Shown in pieces: positions 11,681 through 23,285 of a stretch of 64,000 bases of DNA. The notes below the pieces were generated by a model. It was not told the origin of the DNA. It saw nothing but the letters and a program-made list of their open reading frames with translations, and did not search any database. Location: NCBI GenBank assembly GCA_032209605.1, contig JASFXZ010000001.1, positions 41,916,619-41,980,618 on the forward strand, read 5' to 3'. The position numbers were made by a program, and so were the translations under genes. Source of the stretch: Mactromeris polynyma. Taxonomy: Eukaryota > Mollusca > Bivalvia > Venerida > Mactridae. Position 1 is the stretch's first letter, and each line of letters begins with the position of its first letter.

Positions 11681-12702
11681 TATATATCATATTGCTGTAG
11701 GAAATTTCATTATGTCCTTACAAAAAACATTTCGCGATCCAAAGATCGAATTGACCATGTGGAACAAAGGAGCATGTATATGAGCCTGTTGTCATTCTTT
11801 GAACAGGACTGCATAACATTTATATATCGTTGCAAAACCTCGCTCTCTTCTCTCGCTCGGTTCACAACGCCATGCAGACATATTCCTCAAACATGTACAT
11901 GCACAACTTATTAACTGATAATATTAAAGTTGCACTTTGTAACATTAAATCACCTTTAGCAAATCAAATTGCATAGAAAGCATGCTATATTTAGATAACT
12001 TCGATTTGAGTTCCATGCAGTTTTAAATAATCACATCATATGACATTACGAAATATAATCATTATGGAGATATGTCAATTATACACAATCATTACTTAAC
12101 ATGCAGAAAGTGTAGCCAAATACGTCGGTAAAGATGCACAGTATTCATAGCTTTCGCTGCTGGATATAGCTCCTTGATCCAAAGAGAACGCAAGACAAAA
12201 TAAACACGCGTAGACATACTTAGCTATAAGTACGACCGATATGCAAAACAGCCGGCTATAAATGTAATTGTGTGCCAAAAGCAACATTTACTTTATCATA
12301 ATTATCGAAAGATTCGATCTTTCTGCCTCATAAATCCATATCTAGCTTTTCAGCAGACAAGAACTAGTGACCACTCTGTAACCAATTGTGGACAGACCTC
12401 TGTTGGACGCCACATTAGTTGCTTTTATGCGAACTTTGCTATTTCCTTCTCGTTATAATGATGGCGACGATCCATAAACGATGATGGTTTTGCGTAGTTA
12501 CATTAACCAAATGATTCTTAAGATTGGAAACACTATATGTTGACAATGTGGCAAAATCGTACGCAGCTTTGTAATGCCTCGATCACATCTCACCGTGCGT
12601 ATTATTGCACGTACGCTTCCGCAGCTGCGGTCGGGTTGCGAGTAAACCCCTACGGTTCGTTGCGATTAGACACGACTGTAGCAATTCCTGCATACAGCAT
12701 CC

Positions 12703-13215
12703 TCACTGCTGTAATAGACTCCGCACGGCTCCATAAGACAACTGTAAGAAGCTCATGCGATGTTCACACGAGTCCGATCTCATCCCCTCGGTTGCGTCGG
12801 CACCACAGGAGAACCCAAGCTTTTCTGCCTCCTGGTCTTGGATCTCTGACTCCAGTTCCATCTCCTCCGCAGCCCTACTTGATTTTGATTTTCTCCTTCG
12901 TCCTTTAGGACCCATTTTTATTGCTTCTAATACTTGTGCGCTTGAAAAGTGCAGGCGACTGAATGATGTTTGTTTAACAGGGCAGACCGGCCTAAGAAGA
13001 TGAAATTACTTTCGCTCTTCAGCGAGCGCAAGTTTTTTCGTAATGTGTGCGGTCACCTTGTTCCGTTTGCACAGTGCAAGTAAGTTGGTTGCGCGGCGAT
13101 TTTGCAGCCACCGTAGAATAAATATGCATCTGGTACCCGTAACAAACCTTGCAGTTACCGCAAAATGGATGTTCAGCTCCGTGCTTCTCCTTGCGATGAC
13201 TGAACGTGACACGTG
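12703..13215 (-). pseudogene. GC-richer block with broken long minus-strand frame (copy 1)
   Basis: The minus-strand frame matches the frame that is open in copy 2 (28033-28521). In copy 1 a TAA at 13006-13008 breaks it where copy 2 has a TAC codon. Downstream of the stop the same frame continues: a CPVK motif, then GPKGRRRKSKSS (basic), then an acidic EEMELESEIQDQEAEK stretch. The block is noticeably richer in G+C than its surroundings. The join at 12773 lacks about 108 bp and the join near 13232 lacks about 378 bp relative to copy 2. I do not recognise the family; a transposon ORF or a captured exon are both possible. Confidence 0.35.
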
Positions 13216-13960
13216 CAGAAACTGTTGGACATATTAAGTTGTTACAAGGAACGTTGCAACATAAGGCAATGGCTCCCCGCACAGTTCCTAGGTAAACACA
13301 AACAAACGAACCCGTACATGATTTCAAAATCTGTGGCGCTTACTTTGAAAATAAAAACATCATACTTCCGTCGTTTAGTCTGAATCGTTGAACTTGAAAT
13401 TCTTATCTCTGGGGTATAACATAGCTTCGTTGTATGGTTAGTTGGACAATTAAATTCAAATTGGCAAACGAAATTTGCTTCTAAGAATTACTTTAAATAT
13501 TAAAGTGCAATAAATCTAAAGACGATATTTCTAAAATAGTAACAGTCTTCTCATGGGACGGTATAGAATTCAGTAGAACTCTGTTAATGGTAAAAAACGA
13601 GCCTAGTTAAAAGTCAGACTCGCTTTATAAACTTCGATTCAATTCTATTCCGGTGACAGAAGCTTAAAATTTAACTAATTTTTAACTTGATTTCTACAAG
13701 GCCAAGCCCAAAGATAATGCCAATAATTACGCAGCAGATATGACTGATTAAATACAGATGGTAGATGACATCGTCAGTGTCCCGATATTAACAAAATTAT
13801 ACTAAGTCTGTTAATTAAGGCATTTTCTTTAATACAGACCACTCGCTTAGTAATCATGTACCCTTACTTACAGAAAATATAGACGAAGGCCTTGTTACTA
13901 CGCGCCTCATGCAATTCAATATCTGACATATTGGACAGTTTTCGGCTTACATCTGTAGTA

Positions 13961-14122
13961 CAGTTAAACCTCAATAATAAGACCACCTTTGGGACTCTAA
14001 AAAACTTGTACTAACATTGAGGTGGTCTTAATATTGAGGTTGCATTAAGAGCAAGGCATTGAAATCGGACTTGGAAATTGTGTTTTTAATTTTGAGGTGG
14101 TCTTAATATTGAAGTTTTATTG
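13961..14122. mobile_element. pogo/Tc1-like MITE with TA target duplication
   Basis: The left terminus is CAGTTAAACCTCAATAATAAG followed by ACCACC. The right terminus reads GGTGGTCTTAATATTGAAG then TTTTATTG. These are inverted repeats, flanked by TA at 13959-13960 and 14123-14124. An internal repeat of the GAGGTGGTCTTAATATTGAGG motif suggests nesting or internal duplication. It has no coding capacity, so it is non-autonomous. The copy-2 counterpart is 29639-29800, with the same TA flanks. Confidence 0.75.
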
Positions 14123-14980
14123 TATATACTTAATCAACATATAAACGCAACATTTATTGTAGAATTTTCTATTACGTCAGTTCTATCACATAATCCACAC
14201 ACTGAACAATCCTCGAATATTGATGAAATAATATATTGCTACAAACGCCACCATCTGCAGTTCTAGCATTTAATGATGAAGCTTAGTTTTAAATTGTTAC
14301 ACACGCTGTAAAAGCAACAGTTAAAGATACTTCGAGCGGGAAATGCCATATACAAAGTAACCAAAGTTTACAGCTATCCCAAATGCGTACACGTACAAAG
14401 GCGGATGGAAACAAGACACAAGCATAAATGATTGGTGAAAAACTGGTTGATCATGAGTAATATAATGCTGAAACATTGAAGATTCGATCGGAAGGCGACC
14501 AAATGTAACCTGAATGCTTGCATCCGCATTTTCCGCCTACGGTAGGCGTAGGGTGTAAAGAATATTCATAACAATTTAGTCATTTGTAAGCATGGGTTTT
14601 GAGTATAATTATGATGTAACAGTCAATTAGAACAATGTTTCATTTATTTGTCGACATGTTGCGGCATGTTGTATCAGAGGGTATGTGTTCTCTGTAATAA
14701 AGTGTAGTTGATGAAGATATACGACCAAACTTCAAACCAAATTAAAATAGCATAGCAAAATTGAGGAATGTATATGCGGCGCCGAGCAATTAAGTTGTTG
14801 CTTAATTAAATACATTATTCGAATACAAAAAACTCCCAAGGCGCATAATGCTCTCGTAGGCAAACATGAACGAGGAGAGGTGCTGAGTGAATGCAAGATA
14901 TGTATAGCATTGTTGTAGAATACCATTTTAACGGCAATGTTTATTCAGCACAGTGCAATAATAGTGTTTATAAACTAACA

Positions 14981-15125
14981 CAGAAAACCTCACCTAAAGA
15001 CCACCTCGAAATTAAGAACACAATTTTCAAGTCCATTTTTACTGTTTTGCTCTTTATTAAACCTCAATATTAAGACAATCTCAATAAGAAGACAAGCTTT
15101 CAAGGGTCCCAAAGGTGGTCTTATT
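14981..15125. mobile_element. MITE of the same AACCTCA..AAGACCACC family
   Basis: Starts CAGAAAACCTCACCTAAAGAC then CACCTCGAAATTAAG, contains AACACAATTTTCAAGTCC, and ends in CCCAAAGGTGGTCTTATT. The right terminus is eroded. Counterparts are 30659-30802 in copy 2, 48639-48798 in copy 3 (both ends intact) and an independent insertion at 61380-61539. Confidence 0.65.
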
Positions 15126-15129
15126 GTAT

Positions 15130-17630
15130 TGTTTCCTATTTTGCATTTGTTGTACATTCAATATAAATGCATTATAGCAAGTCGGTGGTATCGTAGAAAT
15201 GCCTAATTTTTGTATAACATTTTACATTAAACTAATAAGTAAATTTCGAGCCATTCCTTAATTTATATAATATAACTGAAAAGTTAACTGCCATTTGGGA
15301 AATATATTTGTATATGAATAATCTATTTTATTTGAGAACATTTGAAACATCGAGTAATTCCACGTCGTACTGTAACTACGGATATTAAAATGTAAATCTG
15401 TTGCATGTCCGATGCTGTATAACAAGTGCCTCAATTAAATTTGTAAGGGATACTTACAAAACTTGTCGATGGTCGAGGATATATGGGTTATTATCAATAC
15501 GATATGAACGAATATCACATATGGTGACAAAAACAGAAACTATGAGATAAAAAACATCAGAGACCAGTCGAAATAAAACTGATTTCATAATTATACAGTT
15601 CATACTGCAATATAAATCCATTTCAACAAACCTAACAACGTTACATAAGAATCCATTAGACAATACAAAATATAAAGATACAACATCTGCATAATGTATT
15701 CAAACAAAAGTGCACATAACGCACAACAATAACTAGAAACAAACTCTATACGATATTGCACAAACCCATAAAACATCTAAACTCCATAGCTTACTCTCCA
15801 TTTAATCGAATGTACCTATACTGTATGCAGTACATTATTACATGATAATGCGAATAGAAAACGATGTAAAGGCAATATATCATCCAACATAAAAACCGTC
15901 ATTTCAGCGAAACCTTCACCAATTGATTATTGAAGACTCACACATCGAGGGGGTAACTGTAACTGTTGCTTAAATTGATGTCCTTTTAAACTAAACATAC
16001 ATACAAAGTTTAAATCGTTTCGGAAATGATACGATTAAAATAGCGATTAAGCCAATATGAATGCTAGTTCAGTGATGTTCTTATAGTCATGTGCGTTTGA
16101 CCAACAATAGTATAGGTTTTTAAAACACCCAAGAGAACCGACGTATACTGTCAGATTAAAATACTTTACAGTACACATTTCCCGGATGATTGGATATATT
16201 ATAGTATTTCTTGACAAAGTCTCATATTTTCTTGAATCTTCAATAACCTAGCTGCATCGGTACTGATATATATATATTCCAATAGAAATAGACTTTCTTG
16301 CCAAGTTAGCTTCCAAAATGTTACATCAAATGCCCTGTATACCGTACATTTCCATTGACGGTGGTCACAGTGTTTCTTAAATGGTAGAAATTACGCAGTG
16401 TCACACATACACTTGCTATTCGTATAGTTACTAAAACTAATATAATATCATTTCAAAAATATGAAGTACAAATGTATATCATTACCAAATTATTACTTAA
16501 CATTAAGCATAGAGCAAGCATTCATCTATGTAATAAGTCATTGTTTCATTTTGAGTCTTCACATATAAAATTGAATTTATAAATGTATCAGATTCTGGAC
16601 ATTTTATATAATACATTATGGGTTTGTATAAACAAGCTAGACACTTTCATCCTCATTAAAGTACGAGCACTGGAATCATTTTATGTTGAACAATTTATGT
16701 GGATAACATGTCTGAAATGTTTAACTAATTCCAAGTTCACCTATTTTAAATTACATTTAAATAATAATTGAAAAAGAGCAATGTAAAGAGAACATTATTT
16801 TGGAATTAACTCGCATTTCCTTGAATAAGAGACTTAAGATGGATACTAATGGCTTGTTTCGAAAATGTAATTGGCACAAACGAGTCGATTAATTCATTTA
16901 AATTCGCAATTCCCATTGTGATTCATTGTTCCACCAGATAAACAATGATTACATGTGTAAGTTCACATTTACAAAACCTGTTCGTCTATTTTCGCTTACT
17001 AAGTACCATTTGTTACAACGTAGACAATGTCTAAAGCCGATAAACCAGCAAATTGTATATATTTGTATATAATGCTGTAATAACGTAAGAATAAATACGT
17101 TAACAAAAATAACAGTCATGCAAACGAAAATAAACATTTTCCCATTCAATTCCGAGGACAACGATTGTTAAAGCCATGTTAAACCTTAAGTTGGAAGTGT
17201 TCGTTACATCGCTGCTTGCTAAATTTACTAGCAGACTATGTTTCCCGATTGGGAACAGAAACTCATTTGATCCACAAAAAATACAACCCCAATTGATCAG
17301 GATCAAAATGCTTCACAGCTTCATTGACACAGTAGTACCAAACGATTCAATAGGTAAATTTTGATATAATATAAGGTCCTAAAAGAAGTGGGTTCGCTTT
17401 TATTTACATTATTAGTTTACTGTTTTGTTGATGATCATTCACTTTGATATTCAGAAGGCAGTTCTGTTTATGACTTAACACATTACTACAAACAAATGTG
17501 CGCACACGTGTGTTCATTGACTTAATTGTACCACCACCAGCTGGTATTTTAAACTATAGGATGTGTACAAAGTCGGTTATTGGTTGCCAGATCAACTTCA
17601 TTGTATGTACAATCACAAACACAACAATGA
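15130..17630. other. Non-coding stretch of the unit
   Basis: AT-rich DNA duplicated at 30805-33310 and, more diverged, at 48800-51035. Small frames such as 16583-16771 and 17176-17364 recur only because the DNA is duplicated; copy 3 breaks them. I see no exon, RNA gene or repeat family here. Confidence 0.5.
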
Positions 17631-18184
17631 GATTTTATGATTGCCTAATTAATTATATGTTATAAACCAATGACCATATAGCGGAAGCTTAGCTAGCTGT
17701 TAACTCGATTTGAATCCCGAGTATTTTACTAACATTTCCAATTATATATTTTACACTGAAGGAAGGAATGCTGTTTATATTACAGGAATATTCTTAATCT
17801 TTATTTGAGCGTTGCTATGGGATTTACAACATCTTCTGTAAGTGATGACATTTCAAGAAAAATCATCATGTGATGTCACTATTTGCAAGCAAGAAACAAT
17901 ATTTACTCAATATGGTCACTTCGTTTTCATAGTGCTATATGGGCCAACTATTGAAAACTGTCAGTATATGATGATGTCTCATGTGCATTTTCTGGACATT
18001 ATTTCACTTAAAGAACAGGTTGGGAATCGTACAGCAGCAATCATTTTATAATTTTGAGTAAACAGAACAAATAAAGACGATAACTTTTGACAATTGGAAG
18101 CCTTATTAGAATAACGTATACTTTATGTAAACTGATATGAGTGTTTATTTTCAACATGATGTTGTGATGCGGGGTTAAACGGCC

Positions 18185-18245
18185 ACCCAGTTGGCTAATT
18201 CGAAAGAGAGCCGTACAAGTGGGTTGTGGGTTCGAGCGCAATTAT
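18185..18245 (+). repeat. Decayed tRNA-like SINE head (copy 1)
   Basis: GGCCACCCAGTTGGCTAATTCG keeps a damaged A box, and GGGTTCGAGCGC (18228-18239) keeps the B box. It is homologous to 2213-2275 and 33866-33925. It is too decayed to be a functional tRNA. Confidence 0.55.
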
Positions 18246-18829
18246 ACCCATGATTTGTTTACTCGTTAACATCAAACATTTGTCATTAAATGTACCTCAG
18301 ATAGACATATAGGTAATAAGAACCCAAGAAATATGGGTCCCATATCGCAGGTATGAGAAAAATGACGAAACATGTGATATTGCAGTATCTCTTTGCTTTA
18401 CATTAATGTTGAAATGAATGTCACCATTGACTAAAATCGGGTTTTTGAAATCTGGAAGAATCAAGGTGCAACCTCACTAGAAAACCCTCTATTATACAAC
18501 AATCTCCCTATAACAACATTATAAATTTTACAGTCGATTTTACCTTCGTTAAGCAACAACCTCTCAACATTAAGTACGTCTCTCAAGTTGCAATGGAGAG
18601 AGTGTGCTGAGTATAACTCTATATTTTTCATTTTTAATAATACCCTAGTTATATAGTTAAAGAGGTCCGTCATTGGCAAAACATGTTAATATAAAAAACA
18701 TATATTCTATGCTGAACGTACTTCAATTTGGTTGCCAGAATATGGAGCGTCTTGATTAATACTCATGCACATGCTGGAAAATTAAGGACGCTTATACAAA
18801 ATTATGAATTTACAATTTGAGAAAATGTT

Positions 18830-19180
18830 TTAAAAACGGTATAACAATGCTGATTTCTGGGCAGACGTTTGCAAAGAAGTTCAATTTATTTCGATTAACG
18901 TGGAGAAATCGAAACGTGCCGACAGAGTTCTTGGCATTATTTTTCACAATTCAAAGTGCTAGTCTTGCAGACGTTCTAAAACTTCAAGTGGTAATTGCCA
19001 ATGTATTGGATTATTTGTCTTCTGTTTGGGAGTCAAAACAGTCAATCTTTAGTCAATATCCAAAACGCAGCAATGCGGTACTATTACGTCGTACATGCAT
19101 CAATTGACTCCAACATTTCTACTCGACATCCAAGGGAATATTTGTCGGATCATAAACATTCAAAGACAGTTAATTAACTT
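18830..19180 (+). pseudogene. Non-LTR retrotransposon reverse-transcriptase C-terminal remnant
   Basis: Coding-like peptides appear in three frames. One frame gives INVEKSKRADRVLG, like the IN..KSK motif late in LINE reverse transcriptases. Another gives VLDYLSSVWESKQS, like the VLDYGSSVWG motif downstream of RT. The third gives VNIQNAAMRYYYVVHASI, like the VQN.AMR..LGVH stretch that follows it in molluscan LINEs. Frameshifts and stops separate them, so the element is dead. The family call rests on remembered motif patterns, not on a search. Counterparts are 3360-3615 and 34545-34860. Confidence 0.5.
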
Positions 19181-19510
19181 AATTAGTCTTTGGAATAAAT
19201 TTACAGCACATTAATCTTAATTCCAACACCTGACAATTGGTGATGAATAACAACACTACTTACTGGATAATTTTTTTAATACACTATACAAAATGTTAAC
19301 CAATCTACTTCAAGGTTTCACATATTTTTAAATTGAAGAGAAATTGCGCGAAATTGCCTTGGTGGTTAACGTAAGAATTGATTGGTTTACAAAACAATGA
19401 ATATGCAATTAGCAAAACCATGTTAGTACGGCTACGCCGAAAAAGCATTCCCAAAACCTACCAACCTATACTATATTTTGACAGTGAAATCGGTACAAAG
19501 TATGTTTGTT

Positions 19511-19524
19511 GGGGGGGGGGGGGG
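19511..19524. repeat. G14 homopolymer
   Basis: Fourteen consecutive G residues; the copy-2 counterpart at 35757-35767 has eleven. The run lies at the edge of the deletion that removed the SWIM region from the partial copy. G-quadruplex or slippage behaviour is plausible. Confidence 0.9.
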
Positions 19525-19638
19525 TGAGTTTAGTGTCTATAAGAACCTTCTTAATATTCCCTCATGAATTATTAACCAGATTCTCAGAACAAGGCAAAGC
19601 TGGCAAGCACAAGCTTCATAACATACAGCAATATATAG

Positions 19639-19732
19639 AGATGTAAGAATTATCACAAAGAATCGTCTCGTGAAAAATCTATCGACAAGGGATTTAAATA
19701 TTTTTGTGAAGGATACATACATGATTTAAAAG
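19639..19732 (+). pseudogene. Candidate upstream exon of the SWIM-domain gene (copy 1)
   Basis: A 94-nt stretch lies between an AG (ATATATAG|AG) and a consensus donor AAAG|GTAAGT at 19732/19733. It is open for 31 codons and ends FKYFCEGYIHDLK. The pattern YF.EGYIHDLK resembles the segment that precedes the zinc finger in SWIM-domain proteins of molluscs. Copy 2 (35882-35975) has the same length and frame with one L-to-F change next to the donor. The exon ends in phase 1 whereas the SWIM exon needs phase 0, so a further exon between them would be missing or unrecognised. Confidence 0.4.
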
Positions 19733-20220
19733 GTAAGTTACATTCATTTATTTTTAGACTTTTTGTACTTTCGTTTAATCCATTTGACCTAAGTATTATA
19801 GTATCTATACAGTGCTAAGACAGCAAAATTTGTTTATACAATTCAACTGGTCAGAGTTGTAGTGTAAACAAAACCATTAATGAGAATTTTATTAGCATTT
19901 AATTTAAATAATTATTATCAGATGTTTGATTTTTGGTCCTATAATAAGAGAACATTGAGCATGACTTTTGAAACAATATTGTTATATTTCAGTTGTTTTA
20001 GCAACATATGGATCTGTGATAAATGGAAAATGTCACAAGTTACAAAGAAAAAATGAAAGTCCACATCAGATGAAAGTATATGTAATTGACATTTATTACT
20101 AAATTGATGAAAGATACACAAACATAAGATTAAACAACACATTGTATAAATAGTGCAACACTTTGAAAAAAAGTTATCGATATTCATAAACTTGAGTTGT
20201 GCATTATTGTATATTTGCAG

Positions 20221-20804
20221 GTTGGTTTGATTTCGCGAGATGAAGAGACAATATTCACAACTGCTACATGCGCCTGTCCAATAGGCCTTTCAAAAGCATG
20301 TCGCCATGTAACTGGCCTCCTGTACCAAGTGGCAAAATACAAGAATCTCAACCTGAAAGCTATTCCAGAAGATGTTACAAGTACTTCTTTTCCGCAAACA
20401 TGGCATTTACCAAGAGTTCAGAAAATTTCTGGTAATGAAGTTCAAGACATAGTTTTTTTTAAATTCTTCATCTTTTGGGATATGATGAAAATGAATTGTT
20501 GGATTATATCTCGAATCAGAGTTACAAAACGGTTCGGTAATTAGAACCTTTCTTTCTAAGAATTTGACCACTGTCCAGTGGAGTAGACATATCAGTAGAA
20601 TGTTTACATCTGTGTCTGCTAAGAATCGTTCCGGTTTAGTTATCTCTGGTTGCATATAATTTGAGAAGGGGCTAATAGCTTTATATGTGCGGTAGTTTGA
20701 CATTACGCATTTAGACTGGCATGTACTTCGGAGAGTCACCTAGTAAAATACTTGGTGTACGAAAGACGTGCGAGGCAGACATACAGTACCTTCTAGATAG
20801 TTGA
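20221..20804 (+). pseudogene. SWIM-type zinc-finger exon, decayed downstream (copy 1)
   Basis: An acceptor TATATTTGCAG precedes the frame at 20221. The frame encodes CACPIGLSKACRH (20269-20307), a CxC..CxH SWIM zinc finger. It is followed by VTGLLYQVAKY, then LKAIPEDV, TSFPQTWHLPR and KISGNEVQD. The LKAIP..TS.PQ.WH.PR arrangement is typical of metazoan SWIM proteins that carry a YqaJ-like nuclease domain further on. After a T8 run at 20453 the frame is lost, but coding-like pieces follow in other frames: ILHLLGYDENELLDYIS (20463-20537), VIRTFLSKNLTTVQWSRH (to 20656) and FGESPSKILGVRKTCEAD (to 20804). At least three frameshifts make this a pseudogene, though the zinc-finger part alone is intact. 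Confidence 0.7.
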
Positions 20805-22190
20805 TGTGAGAAATTATTGTTTGTATGTTTGCATATTTGAAAAGAGGTGAATATCCTTTCCTGTTTCCAGAATTTAGCATATGTTGCGTGAAAGTTATTC
20901 AATACATTAATCTCATATACTTCCATGCATGAAATGCGTAATAAAATGCTAACATATAAATGCGCTTAATGACCACTAATGGCATTCCTAGTCGTAGTCA
21001 AATGGACAAATACCAGAATAATCTACGATTTGTCAGAATTTCTCTGTAAAGGTCACAAACAATCCCTACTGGAATTGGCACCCAATTCTGCTACTTTCGG
21101 TTCATAAACGCGTAAATACTAAACACCGAAAGACCAATTTTAGAAATTAGAAAACAAACACTACTGATCGCGAACACATTCATTCCCAAAGAAGCAGTAA
21201 TATATAGTTTACGTAGAGTAAGATCTCAATCAATTTATATAATAACAAATTGGTAGATAATTGAAAGAAAAACATCTAAGAACTGTCATTTTGTAATAAA
21301 TGCATATTATGGAATTAAAAGCATTCCAGACTTATAGGAGAACATATTCTGAAAAAAATAATACGACATAAAATTTCTATCAATTCAATGTACTTGAATA
21401 TAATTTATCAATGAGATACATGAAATAGGTTTTCAGTTTTTAATGAAATTCAATCCAGTGCTGTGCTGGTTGTTTTATCTAATTAAGTAAAATGTAGATA
21501 TTTTCCACTGATTTGTATCTTGGCAATCACTGAGGTTCCCACTCGGCTCTGCACATTTTCAGATAAGACACAACCGTTTATGATTATATTTCAAAGTAAC
21601 ATGTTATCGTTTTGGGAATACTATTAGAATAGAGATATCAAGCATGTCATAAAACGAACTCGTGTTTTGAAATAAAGTATTCCCAAGAAATTGTATGACA
21701 CTAACTGCATTAATACCAATAGCAATATCAATGCAAGTTATATTTCTATTTATAAATGCATTAAAACATTAAATATTAACAGCATGACAATTAAGATCAA
21801 ATTATGAACAGTACATAATTTTAAACACTGAGGATTCATAACACGGAACAAAGGGAATGTTTGCAGTAAGTAAGGACAACATTTTGATCTGTCATCGTAT
21901 CAAAACGCCTGCTGTAAACTATGCATAATTTACGGATGCAATAATATCGTACTAATTTTACATAATTGTCCCAATACGAGCCATAATTGTTCATATATTT
22001 TGTAATCTGGAATGTTCACAACCTTCCGTCTCATTCCAGTGTCAAATAAATGTTTATTATATACTGCTGCCGTGTAATTACTTCACCCTTTTATAATTAT
22101 TCACGAATAATTCAGTTGTCTTTCATATCTGAACTTGTGATAAAATAACACACGCCTATGGGTTCAATTAACGTTTTATACCATAAAGTT

Positions 22191-22246
22191 AAAGTTCACA
22201 AACTTTATTTGCGAAACTAATATTCTGAATAATAAGTTTCAGAGGT
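22191..22246. other. Inferred unequal-crossover junction
   Basis: Left of this interval copy 2 shares variants with copy 3 against copy 1, for example CCTATGGGTTCAAT and CATAAAGTTAAAG. Copy 1 has CCTATGGATTCAAT and CATAAAGATAAAG. Right of it copy 2 shares variants with copy 1 against copy 3: AGAGGTTCCT versus AGAGGTCCT, CAAATTTCCACTC versus CAAATGTTCACTC, and CTATCTATTATTTC versus CTATCTAACCGCTTTC. The intervening bases are identical in all three. This is what an unequal crossover between two older copies would leave. Confidence 0.75.
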
Positions 22247-23078
22247 TCCTACACAGGTTTTTGCTGATATATTACAATGCACTCTCCGATAAGATAATGC
22301 ATAAAATATCAAATTTCCACTCTTCATACATTGGAGGAAATAAAACATCTATCTATTATTTCAAAAAGAAATCAATCAAGCCGTCATAATTTAACACACT
22401 TTTCTCTTAAATTAACGTTATCCCTTAAGGCATAATGCGTGCAAATCTATAACCATATCTCAGATAAAGAAGCATTTTGATAAATAATTAATATTTAAGT
22501 TTGTAACTAGACTTTAATGCACTTTCGTTCTCTTTAATCATGCGTTATATGTATGTGTTCTATCATCCATCATTAATTATAACCGGTGTTCAAGATATTT
22601 TCATCATACTTATACTGGTTTTAATTACGTATTTTAAAAAGAATATAGAATTATCAGAGTGTATATAAAAAAAAAGGATTTAAGGTAATAATGGGTTATT
22701 CGTAAACAAGGTGCAATTATAATGTTGTAATTTAAAGTTGTAGTTTAGTACCTCTTAACTATTAAATTTCACCAAGAAGATTGTATTTTATAAATACGTG
22801 AGCGATTATGATATTGTATGACAAACCTAACGATACTGGTACACACTCGTTGTCGAATTACTACCTCTTTATTTATAAATATTAAATATAGTATCGCTCG
22901 TCAACCGTCGGATACTCACAAACGGCCATTCCGTTTCATCGCATTCGTCAACCATGGGTTAATTAGCTAGATATTTTATACTTTACAATTTTAGATCAGA
23001 CCAAATCGACCAACCAAATTGACACTTACAAACCCTTTATTCTACAACGTGTGCCGAAATGACACCGTGTCCACTTTA

Positions 23079-23285
23079 TCAATAGATCAAGGCAATTCCA
23101 TCGGAACCAATGTTTACATTTTCTCCAGCCATAGTATACGGCGCTCCAATAAGGATGTCGCATCTGCGAAGTGCTTGAAGAACGGGCGTCACGATAGGTT
23201 CAAATATATTCATGTACAAAGAAGCGACCAAAGAAATACCAGTTTCAATTAAAACCGAAAAAGAACATATCGAATGTATGACCAA
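23079..23285 (-). other. Short conserved minus-strand frame (copy 2)
   Basis: It is the same frame as 7939-8127, extended at the end to GSDGIALIY because copy 2 has GAT GGA where copy 1 reads a stop. The family is unknown, and the frame could be an exon relic. Confidence 0.25.

Larger units (their letters stand above)
6405..21569. repeat. Tandem unit copy 1 (about 15.2 kb)
   Basis: The whole stretch matches 21570-37514 in the same order and orientation. Identity looks like roughly 95-99 percent by eye from about 6.7 kb on, but is clearly lower in 6405-6670. Size differences come from discrete indels. Copy 1 lacks 60 bp near 10017, 21 bp near 10500, about 108 bp near 12773, about 378 bp near 13232 and about 570 bp near 19209. 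It carries about 305 bp near 20452 that copy 2 lacks. Stretches not named separately hold no gene or RNA I can support; most small ORFs recur only because the DNA is duplicated. Confidence 0.92.

Noticed and set aside
16583..17364. Frames duplicated in copies 1 and 2 (62-70 residues)
   Set aside because: Copy 3 disrupts them with indels; their conservation reflects only the recent duplication.
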